NCBI GenBank assembly: GCA_036494545.1
Contig: DASXOB010000007.1
Location: 573,745-637,744, forward strand
Length of the DNA stretch: 64,000 bases
Direction: 5' to 3'
DNA from: JAICXG01 sp036494545
Lineage (GTDB): Bacteria > Verrucomicrobiota > Verrucomicrobiia > Chthoniobacterales > UBA10450
A program made the position numbers and the translations under genes. The notes under the pieces are model-generated. The model ran no database searches, was not told the origin of the DNA, and saw nothing but the letters and a program-made list of their open reading frames with translations. The stretch's first letter is position 1. Each line of letters starts with the position of its first letter. Below are positions 56,459-64,000 of this stretch, piece after piece.

Positions 56459-56806
56459 TTGTGAAATGGCAGGCCGGCGAGCCGGACTGGCAGCCGAAGA
56501 TCACGAAGCATTAGGCCACGAGCAAACGAGTTCTCGCGCGGAGCGCGGCGCCAACCGGTCCTGACACACGTTTCGGCGAGCGTGCGGCAGAAGACTTGCC
56601 GATCCTCATCGTCGAGGAAGATCGGCTCGCGCAGGTCACGGCGACTCATGAGGTGGTAGGATTGCACCGGAATACTCGACTCTCAGCTTGCGGGCCATCA
56701 CCCAAGCGTTGTCTTGCATCCCTTCTTTAATTGTCAATATCAAGAACCGACCCCCTTTGCGACCTTGTCTGCATCCCTTCTTTAATTGTCAATATCAAGA
56801 ACCGAC
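56459..56806. repeat. Copy 2 and a third partial copy of the tandem duplication
   Basis: Copy 2 repeats the peptidase 3' end (reading KWQAGEPDWQPKITKH), the transposase fragment and the box, with scattered substitutions and an extra base. It ends near 56763. The box then occurs a third time at 56765-56806, so three boxes follow one another. Divergence between copies suggests the duplication is not recent. Confidence 0.8.
56509..56698 (-). pseudogene. RAYT N-terminal fragment, copy 2, frameshifted
   Basis: This matches copy 1 (MARKLRVEY, then YHLMSRRDLREPIFLDDED and RQVFCRTLAETCVRTGWR). An added G in GTGGTAGGATTGC near 56659 shifts the frame between the first 13 codons and the rest. Truncated at the same point as copy 1. 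Confidence 0.75.
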
Positions 56807-57151
56807 TTCCCGGCTGCCGAATTCACTCTCCTACTTAGCCTTGCTACCCTTCTTTAGCCATCCAAACTCCTACTTTATCGGCCTTTCACTTCCTGCTTTC
56901 TTGCCTTCTACGCGCGCTATATGAGCGCTCCTTAGGACTGAGCCCGCTTGTGAGATCAAAACGCGTACCTCTTCTGTCATTCAGCAGGCGTCTCCCACGC
57001 AAAAGATATCCTTGACAGATTTTCGCAGGCTTCCTCTTATGCGCGTCGAGATCTGGATCTGGCGGAGATGCTTTTTGGCCGGGAGCGCTTCCTCAGTTTT
57101 TGGATCCGAAAGGTCGAGTCCAAACGTGGTAAATAAGGAGCCATCAAAAAG

Positions 57152-59056
57152 ATGAAACTGTCTTGGATCAAATCAATCAATGCCGTTCTCCTCGAACATC
57201 ACGGGGTGTGTTCACGTGCATTGCGGGGCGCAGCCAGTCCTTTCGCGTCCACAAATATTCCACGCCACAATTATATAACCAAAAAAGCTATGACACCAAA
57301 GACTAGGCTTTCCATCGCCCTCAGCATTCTTATCGCTGCCTCTTTACTCGCAACCAGAGGCCAAAGTAACCCGCCGCCGCCAACGGAGGACTGCCCGTCA
57401 GTTTGCGACTCTACGTCAGAGAATACTGGTGTTGGCATTAATGCCCTGCCGGCTGACTTGGGAAGAGAAAACACCGCCGTGGGATTCGAGGCGTTGCTGT
57501 TTACCACGACGGGTAGTTACAACACAGCCGTCGGAAGTCTTGCGCTCCTTAACGATACCAGCGGGACGTGCAACACAGCAGTTGGAATCGCCGCCTGCGG
57601 CGGTATTCAGGGCACGGTCACAGGGAGTAATAACACTGGCATCGGTCAAGATGCGATGCTTTATCTCGCCTCGGGGACAGAAAACACAAGCATCGGCGCT
57701 GATTCGATGCTCAACGATACTATCGGTAGTAACAACACCGTCGCCGGGGGACATGCTCTCTATGAAAACACCACGGGCAACTTCAACTCTGCCCTGGGGC
57801 AAGGCGCTCTCTACTATAATACGACGGGCTCGAACAACACTGCCTCTGGCGCAGGTGCACTCTTCAACAACACCACCGCAAGCCAAAACGTCGCCGACGG
57901 GTTCGAGTCACTCCATGGGATTACGACGGGAAGCTACAATACCGGCTCGGGGTATCACGCTTTATACAGCAGCACGAGCGCAAGTGACAACGTCGCTGTC
58001 GGCGCGGATGCACTCTTCGGCAATACGACCGGGAATTATAATACATCCGTCGGCTATTACGCTCTTCAAGGCGCCACTGCCAGCCCCTACGCAACCGGCA
58101 GCTTCAATACCGGGGTGGGTGCCAAGACGCTCTTTCGTTATACCACCGGGACCCAGAATTGCGCCATAGGGTACAACGCTCTCTATAACGACACGACCGG
58201 CAGTTACAATACCACCAGCGGCTACCAATCCCTCTATTCCAACACGACCGGGGGATATAACGCGATCGTGGGCACCCAGGCTATGTATTACAACACTACC
58301 GGGACTTCCAACTCGGCCCTCGGTAGCCTCGCGCTCCAAAAAAACACTACTGGCGGGAGCAATACTGCGGTGGGGATCGCGGCTCTCAATTTTAACACCA
58401 CCGGAAGTAACAACATAGCCGTCGGCCAGGCCTCTGGTGCCTCGTTGACGACGGGAAGCTACAACATCGATATTGGCGCGGCGGGCCTCGCCGGGGAGGG
58501 AAACACGATTCGCCTCGGCACGAACGGGGGCCAGACCAATACCTACATTGCTGGCATCAGCGGAGTCACCGTGGCCGGAGGCATCGGGGTGATCGTGGAC
58601 ACCAACGGGCATCTCGGCACCACCACTTCCTCGGCGCGTTACAAGGATAACATTCAGCCGATGGAGGAAGCGAGTGAAGCACTCCTCAACTTGAAGCCGG
58701 TCACCTTCCGTTACAAAAAGGAATTGGACCCGCAAGCGATTCCGCAATTCGGTTTGGTCGCAGAAGATGTAGCGAAGGTGGATCCCGACCTCGTTGTGAA
58801 AGGCGAGGACGGCAAGCCCTACTCCGTGCGCTACGAAGCGGTGAACGCGATGTTGCTCAACGAATTCCTCAAAGAACACCGAAAAGTGGAAAACCTGGAG
58901 GCAACCGCCGAGAAAGAGCGTAGCACCAACGCCGCTTTAGGCGATGCCATCAAAGAGTTGCGGTCGCAGATCACAGCGTTGACCGCTGGCTTGCAAAAAG
59001 TGAATGCCCAACTGGCAGCAGAGAGATCAACCGGTCGCCTGGTCAACTACAATTAA
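57152..59056 (+). CDS. Repeat-rich surface protein with C-terminal S74 (CIMCD) chaperone domain
   Basis: About twenty tandem repeats, mostly 17 residues, follow an xxALxxNTTGSxNTAVG pattern (for example YNALYNDTTGSYNTTSG, IAALNFNTTGSNNIAVG). This is the YadA-head or phage-tail-like left-handed beta-roll type. The C-terminus from SSARYKDNIQPM near residue 494 is a peptidase S74 intramolecular chaperone domain, which trimerises and self-cleaves using the Ser and Lys of this motif in phage endosialidases. A coiled-coil closes the protein. Two starts are possible: ATG at 57152, with AAGGAG ten bases upstream, or ATG at 57290, directly before a signal peptide (IALSILIAASLLATRGQS). Confidence 0.82.
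   Translation: MKLSWIKSINAVLLEHHGVCSRALRGAASPFASTNIPRHNYITKKAMTPKTRLSIALSILIAASLLATRGQSNPPPPTEDCPSVCDSTSENTGVGINALPADLGRENTAVGFEALLFTTTGSYNTAVGSLALLNDTSGTCNTAVGIAACGGIQGTVTGSNNTGIGQDAMLYLASGTENTSIGADSMLNDTIGSNNTVAGGHALYENTTGNFNSALGQGALYYNTTGSNNTASGAGALFNNTTASQNVADGFESLHGITTGSYNTGSGYHALYSSTSASDNVAVGADALFGNTTGNYNTSVGYYALQGATASPYATGSFNTGVGAKTLFRYTTGTQNCAIGYNALYNDTTGSYNTTSGYQSLYSNTTGGYNAIVGTQAMYYNTTGTSNSALGSLALQKNTTGGSNTAVGIAALNFNTTGSNNIAVGQASGASLTTGSYNIDIGAAGLAGEGNTIRLGTNGGQTNTYIAGISGVTVAGGIGVIVDTNGHLGTTTSSARYKDNIQPMEEASEALLNLKPVTFRYKKELDPQAIPQFGLVAEDVAKVDPDLVVKGEDGKPYSVRYEAVNAMLLNEFLKEHRKVENLEATAEKERSTNAALGDAIKELRSQITALTAGLQKVNAQLAAERSTGRLVNYN
57426..58484 (+). repeat. About twenty 51-bp coding repeats
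   Basis: This is the DNA counterpart of the 17-residue repeats of the surface protein. Most units are exactly 51 bases, with longer ones of 60 and 66 bases. Units vary at the codon level, so they are not recent exact duplications and do not form a CRISPR array. Confidence 0.85.
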
Positions 59057-59615
59057 TTCAGGCGAAAAGTGCGCCGGGTAATCACTGCCTAATTGAGAGG
59101 GGTGTGCGATCGGGGTCGGTTCTTGATAATGGCTACTCTACTTCCGGCTGGGTTTTCTCTGGTAATACAAAAAGTGATTGAGATAGCCTCGGGTTCCCTT
59201 CCCCAGACGTCCTGCGATCCTTTCAAAATAATCGTCCATCTCGTTGCCGGCCGCGTAAACGCGCCAGCTTAATCTTTCCGCCTCCCATCGCTTCGCTCAC
59301 GCCGCTTCCTGAAAGTAAGGCTTTCGGCCTCTTCGGCAGCTTTTCGATCCTTGGAGACCGCACCTCTTAAGGCTGATGCAACGTATCGCGGCGACCGGCC
59401 CTTTCGTCGATGACCCCAATCTCACCGACAAGAAGTTTCCAGGTAGAATGGAAGTCTCAAGCGAACGACGCAATTGGCAACCAACAGCAATTTACCTGGA
59501 AGAAGCCAAGGCACCCGATGCGGGGGAAGCCAACCGCGCCGGCCGCGAGCCCCGATTCCCTGATGGAACAAGCAGTTCGGTCGAACTGGGTTCTAGCACA
59601 GTAGCAACAAATCTT
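59057..59615. other. Intergenic region after the S74-tailed gene
   Basis: An inverted copy of the repeat box (GGGGTCGGTTCTTGATAAT) lies at 59112-59130. A minus-strand frame from about 59265 to 59145 ends in ERIAGRLGKGTRGYLN and HFLYYQRKPSRK before a stop, which looks protein-like but unidentified. The plus-strand frame from 59376 lacks coding character until the ATG at 59616. Confidence 0.45.
59112..59130 (-). repeat. Inverted copy of the transposase-associated box
   Basis: Reads TATCAAGAACCGACCCC on the minus strand, the same core as the three boxes at 56391-56806 on the plus strand. The S74-tailed gene is therefore bracketed by boxes in opposite orientation. Confidence 0.7.
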
Positions 59616-60143
59616 ATGACTAAGAAATCAGCTTCCAAAAAAATCGTGCCCGGCACCGATGAGACCATCGCGATTCCGGCGGTTAGCAAAGCCACCGCGG
59701 GAGCCGCCACCGGAGCTGTGGTCGGTGCGGTGGGTGGACCAATTGGCGCCGCGATCGGTGGCGTCGTCGGAGCCGTGCTGGGAAAACGGGCAGAAAGCGG
59801 TAAACCGGTGATGCGCGATGTCCAGCGCACCGCGCGGCAGGTCGTGAGCGGTGCCCGGGTAGCAGCTAGAACCGCTCGCGCCACCGTGCGCGCAGCGAAG
59901 AAGACCAAGCTCTTTGGCGGCAAGCGAAGCGTGGCGGCGAAAAAATCGAGCGGGAGCAAGTCCTCCTCTACCAACCGCGGCGCCAAAAAGAGCGGCTCTG
60001 CGAAGCGTAGCCGGAAGCGGAGCAGTTCTGCGCGGAGCACCCAGAAGCGCCCGACGAAGAAGAGCGCAAAAGCCTCGAGTCGCAGGCGCGGCAGTACCAG
60101 CAAGTCCTCGCGCAAGACCGCCCGCGGCCGCGGCAGAAGATAA
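59616..60143 (+). CDS. Glycine-zipper protein with histone-like basic tail
   Basis: From the ATG at 59616, ~25 residues precede a Gly/Ala zipper (GAATGAVVGAVGGPIGAAIGG with GAVLGKR), like the membrane-interacting glycine zippers of small proteins. A strongly basic C-terminal half follows, rich in Lys, Ser and Arg (KSSGSKSSSTNRGAKKSGS, RSRKRSSSARS). The tail resembles histone H1 or bacterial nucleoid proteins. The combination of a membrane-like zipper and a nucleic-acid-like tail is unusual. Function unknown. Confidence 0.65.
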   Translation: MTKKSASKKIVPGTDETIAIPAVSKATAGAATGAVVGAVGGPIGAAIGGVVGAVLGKRAESGKPVMRDVQRTARQVVSGARVAARTARATVRAAKKTKLFGGKRSVAAKKSSGSKSSSTNRGAKKSGSAKRSRKRSSSARSTQKRPTKKSAKASSRRRGSTSKSSRKTARGRGRR

Positions 60144-60269
60144 GATTCGCGAGCGTTGGATTGAGCGACGGATCGTCGGGGGAGAGTGGGCTGATCGGGG
60201 CCAGAGCGTACTATTTACACCGCGCCAAAACCTTGGCGAGTTTCAGTGAGGCGATCACGTAGCTGAGAA

Positions 60270-60515
60270 GTGAAGGATAAGGGGATCGATCCATTCCACC
60301 CTTCGTTAGTTAGGACCCCGCGAAATCCATCGATCGTCGGCAAGGTCCGACACACTTATCGCAGCGATCAGGATAAGATGATGACGAAGTTCAAGGCGTC
60401 AGCGCCCGATTTCTACTCGGCGTATCTGGCCGCGAGAGTGATCGTGACTCGCCCCTGTGACGCGGAAGAAGAAGGAACAGCCGCCAGTGCTCCGCCGCCG
60501 GCGCCAACGCCGTAG
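60270..60515 (+). CDS. Possible small hypothetical protein or fragment
   Basis: The second half (MMTKFKASAPDFYSAYLAAR, then a Pro/Ala-rich end) reads like a natural protein, whereas the first 35 codons do not. An internal ATG at 60378 could be the real start. No family is recognised. Confidence 0.3.
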   Translation: MKDKGIDPFHPSLVRTPRNPSIVGKVRHTYRSDQDKMMTKFKASAPDFYSAYLAARVIVTRPCDAEEEGTAASAPPPAPTP

Positions 60516-60543
60516 TAGAAGGGAAACGGAGTTTTGAAACAAG

Positions 60544-60573
60544 CTCGTTCCCAAATGGGAGTTTGGGAACGAG
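60544..60573. repeat. Palindromic repeat, copy A (GTTCCCAAA type)
   Basis: CTCGTTCCCAAA, loop TGGGAG and TTTGGGAACGAG form a perfect 12-bp stem. A second copy lies at 61541-61566. The element reads SQTPIWER on the minus strand, a sequence known from spurious small proteins in many phyla, so it is probably a widespread mobile palindrome. Confidence 0.8.
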
Positions 60574-60686
60574 GGGTGGGGGAAAACGGCTCAATAAGCC
60601 TCCAAGTGGCGCCTTGAAGAAAGTGTAGAAATCCATGGCTCAATTGGCTTGTCGAAGGGGCTGGCCTGAGGCATGACGAAGAGGAC

Positions 60687-61247
60687 ATGGAGTTGTCGTT
60701 GATTGTTGGGCTGACTTATCTCGCTTCGGAAGTTTTGTTGGCGGTAACGCGCCGCAGCCGTAGTAAGACGGGAGAGAAACAGGATCGAAGCACCCTGTTA
60801 GTGATCTGGATTGTCATCGCGGCCAGTGTGATTGCCGGGATTTTCGTGGCGCAGAATTTCCGCGCAGGTGACCTCCCGCACGGCCGCGCATTTGCAATCG
60901 TGGGTGTGGTCTTGTTCGCCATCGGACTAGGGTTGCGCTGGTGGGCGATCGTCACCTTGGGGCGGTTCTTTACCGTGGATGTAACGATCGAGCGCGACCA
61001 CGAGCTGGTGCAGCGCGGGCCGTTTCGGATGGTCCGGCATCCGTCGTATACCGGAGTGCTCCTGGCGTTCGCTGGGTGGGCACTCACTTTGGAGAATTGG
61101 CTGGCGGCCTTGGTTGTGTTGGCGCCGATCTTTGTCGTGTTCGTGCGGCGGATGAATATCGAAGAAGAGGCGTTGGAAAGGGCGCTGGGCCGACAATACA
61201 TGGATTACATGCAGCGGACCAGGAGGCTGGTTCCCGGCATTTACTGA
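60687..61247 (+). CDS. Isoprenylcysteine carboxyl methyltransferase (ICMT)-like membrane protein
   Basis: Five predicted transmembrane helices. The conserved C-terminal motif VRHPSYTGVLL near residue 110 and IEEEALERALGRQYMDYMQRTRRLVPG are those of the ICMT/PEMT phospholipid-methyltransferase superfamily. The basic catalytic region binds SAM. The bacterial substrate is unknown. The ATG at 60687 is the natural start. Confidence 0.85.
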   Translation: MELSLIVGLTYLASEVLLAVTRRSRSKTGEKQDRSTLLVIWIVIAASVIAGIFVAQNFRAGDLPHGRAFAIVGVVLFAIGLGLRWWAIVTLGRFFTVDVTIERDHELVQRGPFRMVRHPSYTGVLLAFAGWALTLENWLAALVVLAPIFVVFVRRMNIEEEALERALGRQYMDYMQRTRRLVPGIY

Positions 61248-61686
61248 AGCCGTTTTCCGCATTTCGCGGTGTTGCGTTAATCGCGCGCAAGTCAGTCGCT
61301 TAATGTACGTCTAGGTGGGTGGACGCCGAATCCAGCGTTTACAGTTCTTGCGCACAGTCGCTCAGTTTTTTGTCGGAAATTGTCCGAAACGATCGACTTG
61401 ATCAATACCGCGCCGAGTCTCCAGCATGATGCCGTCAGGATAGGAAAAAGCGGAGGAGGTATCGCTTTGGCATCGAAGAAGTTTGTCGAAGCGCAAAGCC
61501 TGCTGGCAAGTCTGCGATTAGCCTAACGAGAAGATGAGCGCGTTCCCAAACAGGAGTTTGGGAACGAGGTGAGCCGGGCGGATGAACGGACCGTCGATGA
61601 CTCGCGCATTCAGGCTTGGCTTCGCAGGTGTATTTGAGATAACGACCTCGGCATAGTGGCCGTGCCGCTCTGCCGACGTCACAGCC
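61248..61686. other. Intergenic region
   Basis: Carries the last iterated motif copy in the window (61521) 12 bases before the second palindromic repeat (61541-61566). A 88-codon minus-strand frame over it (61435-61701) is a shadow of the palindrome. No gene is supported. Confidence 0.5.
61541..61566. repeat. Palindromic repeat, copy B (GTTCCCAAA type)
   Basis: CGTTCCCAAA, loop CAGGAG and TTTGGGAACG form a 10-bp stem, matching copy A at 60544 with two outer base pairs altered. Confidence 0.8.
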
Positions 61687-62532
61687 ATGCCGAACCGTCA
61701 ACCCTTCTTAAGGCATCGCCCGACGAGCGATCAGCCGCGGTGGAAGCTGCGCCTCTACACGATCGTCTTCGAGAGCGACACGCGGGGGGGCAAGATCTTT
61801 GACCTGGCGCTCCTCGTAGCGATTGGGATGAGCATCGCCGTCGTCATGATGGAAAGCGTGGAGCCATATCGGGTGGCGCACGGCATTCTCCTGCGCAATC
61901 TCGAGTGGGCTTTCACCATCCTCTTTACAATCGAATATTTCGCCCGCCTGCTCTGCGTCCGGCATAAATGGCGTTACGTCTTCAGCTTCTTCGGCGTCGT
62001 CGACCTCTTCGCATTCTTGCCCAGCTACATCAATCTGTTCCTCCCCACCTCGCATTACTTCCTCATGATCCGCGTCCTGCGGCTCCTGCGCGTCTTCCGT
62101 ATCCTGAAGCTCGCTCATTATCTGGAGGAGAGTTACACGCTCGTGACCGCACTTCGCGCCAGCAGGCGCAAGATCACCGTGTTTGTCTTCACCGTCTTCG
62201 CGATCGTCCTCGTTGTCGGCACTCTCATGTATTTAATCGAGGGCGATGAGAATGGCTTCGACAGCATTCCGCACGGCGTTTATTGGGCGATCGTCACCCT
62301 CACCACTGTTGGCTATGGTGACATCACACCGCACACCGTCCTTGGCCGCGTCCTCGCGTGTTTCATCATGATTATGGGCTACGGCATCATCGCGGTGCCG
62401 ACCGGCATCTTTTCGGTCGAACTGCATTACGCCGTGCAGGCCAGAGAGGCACGAACCTGTTCCAATTGCCAGACTCCCGAGAACGACCGAATGGCCAGTT
62501 TCTGCCGCCACTGCGGGAAGGCGCTTGGCTAG
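61687..62532 (+). CDS. Voltage-gated-type potassium channel with C-terminal zinc ribbon
   Basis: A 6-helix voltage-sensor channel: S1-S3 lie in the first 130 residues, and the S4 segment is MIRVLRLLRVFRILKLAHYLEE with four spaced Arg. The pore helix and selectivity filter are TLTTVGYGD near residue 209, the K+ signature TVGYGD. The last ~25 residues are CSNCQTPENDRMASFCRHCG, a two-knuckle zinc ribbon. Such fusions may couple channel activity to metal or protein binding. The length of 281 residues is typical for small bacterial Kv channels. Confidence 0.9.
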   Translation: MPNRQPFLRHRPTSDQPRWKLRLYTIVFESDTRGGKIFDLALLVAIGMSIAVVMMESVEPYRVAHGILLRNLEWAFTILFTIEYFARLLCVRHKWRYVFSFFGVVDLFAFLPSYINLFLPTSHYFLMIRVLRLLRVFRILKLAHYLEESYTLVTALRASRRKITVFVFTVFAIVLVVGTLMYLIEGDENGFDSIPHGVYWAIVTLTTVGYGDITPHTVLGRVLACFIMIMGYGIIAVPTGIFSVELHYAVQAREARTCSNCQTPENDRMASFCRHCGKALG

Positions 62533-63093
62533 CGCCCAACAGTTACATAGCCGCTCGCGTAATGGCGCCCGGACCACGCGGCTGCGTCCAGCCAGGAGGC
62601 GATTTGAAAAGATCTGCAATAATCGCGCAAATTGTGGTTGCGCCGCCGCACGAAGCCTCTATCTTGTTCGTCCCACAACACGGGTCCAGCCGCAGGCATG
62701 CAGTTGGAGTTCTTCCGCTCTCTGGCCCACTTGTCCGGGCCGATCGCTTGGTTGTAAGACGGTGATCGGGCTGTGCTTTGGACAGAAGCAAGGGAGAACG
62801 ACGATCTTTGAGAGTTTGGTTTCGGATTTCAATTCACAGCACACACGACGTGTGAAATCCGGAATGCGATAAGTCAGCGAAAATTGAATTGTGCGTTATT
62901 CGTTAAGTTTTCTTTGAACTAAAACTTTGGCCGGTTTCACACTGGCAAAAGATTCATTGATCGAACGAACCCGCGTAAAACGAATCGAGGAATCGATTCG
63001 TCACGCGGTTAGAATGGTCAGAGCTGATGTTTTAGCGAACATCGGCGCAAACTTTGTCCGGCAGGTCAGCGATGGCTTTGTCGGCTCCAAATT
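62533..63093. other. Leader and promoter region of the rRNA operon
   Basis: No protein gene is supported. AT-rich stretches at 62881-62930 could hold an rRNA promoter, but no confident -35/-10 pair is seen. A small hairpin (GATGTT / AACATC, 63026-63043) is in the leader. The processing stem of 16S cannot be confirmed as the 3' side lies outside. Confidence 0.5.

Positions 63094-64000
<907 letters not shown>

Larger units (their letters stand above)
56197..57151. other. Repeat-rich intergenic region
   Basis: From 56807 to 57130 no gene is seen. The AT-richer stretch (TTCTTGCC, CTTTCACTTCC) differs in composition from the surroundings. The AAGGAG at 57136 is the probable ribosome-binding site of the next gene. 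Confidence 0.5.
60144..60686. other. Intergenic region with palindromic repeat
   Basis: A perfect 12-bp inverted repeat lies at 60544-60573. A plus-strand 81-codon frame at 60270-60515 has a protein-like end (MMTKFKASAPDFYSAYLAAR then VIVTRPCDAEEE), which may be a real small protein or a fragment; I cannot decide. A near-match to the iterated motif (CGTTAGTTAGG) lies at 60304. Confidence 0.45.

Noticed and set aside
57426..58484. Regular 51-bp repeats as a possible CRISPR array
   Set aside because: They are continuous coding repeats with a 17-residue pattern and no spacers; no cas genes are nearby.

Overview
The window is a GC-rich bacterial chromosome segment from the phylum Verrucomicrobiota. 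The partial 16S rRNA gene at the right end carries the variant 338 region (ACACCTACGGGTGGCAGC, 63443-63460) that is the known verrucomicrobial signature. Its overall character suggests a soil lineage of the Spartobacteria/Chthoniobacterales type, which is an inference from memory and not a computed placement.

Layout. 1-3 kb: end of the division cluster (C-terminal tail of an ftsQ-like gene, ftsA, ftsZ, strong terminator). 3-11.7 kb: small membrane proteins, a frameshifted zinc alcohol dehydrogenase, an exported amidohydrolase, an ECF sigma factor operon flanked by two Spy/CpxP-like periplasmic proteins, a GNAT acetyltransferase, a CsbD-like protein and a sugar dehydrogenase. 11.8-17.4 kb: ftsK, a RodZ-like protein, rimO, thioredoxin. 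17.6-21.4 kb: prpB and prpC, a hotdog thioesterase, ada. 21.5-24.4 kb: two secreted beta-propeller-type proteins around tRNA-Arg(UCU). 24.9-29.7 kb: a translationally coupled run sppA, CPBP protease, thiL, tsaE, tsaB, alr. 29.7-33.6 kb: RelE-like protein, frameshifted cupin, rpsR-rpmG-dksA-like cluster, ABC-2 permease. 33.7-44.7 kb: MacA/MacB-type exporter, rhodanese, a catalytically dead alkaline phosphatase homologue, gpmI, hflK-hflC, cbpA, EamA transporter. 44.8-53.2 kb: a five-PAS hybrid histidine kinase, AlkD-like glycosylase, pyrophosphatase, DUF72 protein, phospholipase D-like protein. 53.2-61.6 kb: accessory region with gene remnants (PhoD, GIY-YIG, REP-associated transposase), a tandem duplication, a repeat-rich S74-tailed surface protein and palindromic repeats. 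61.7-64 kb: potassium channel and the 5' part of a 16S rRNA gene.

The most striking signal is not a gene. The octamer CCTAACGA (mostly as the nonamer GCCTAACGA) occurs 63 times by hand count, on both strands almost equally (31 and 32), where about two are expected. Most copies lie inside core genes in several reading frames. Five supply stop codons and several sit at gene starts or in spacers. Copies vanish from 52.5 to 61.5 kb, exactly where the gene remnants and mobile-element debris lie. The pattern resembles DNA uptake sequences (DUS/USS) or HIP1-type highly iterated motifs, and I know of no description of such a motif in this phylum.
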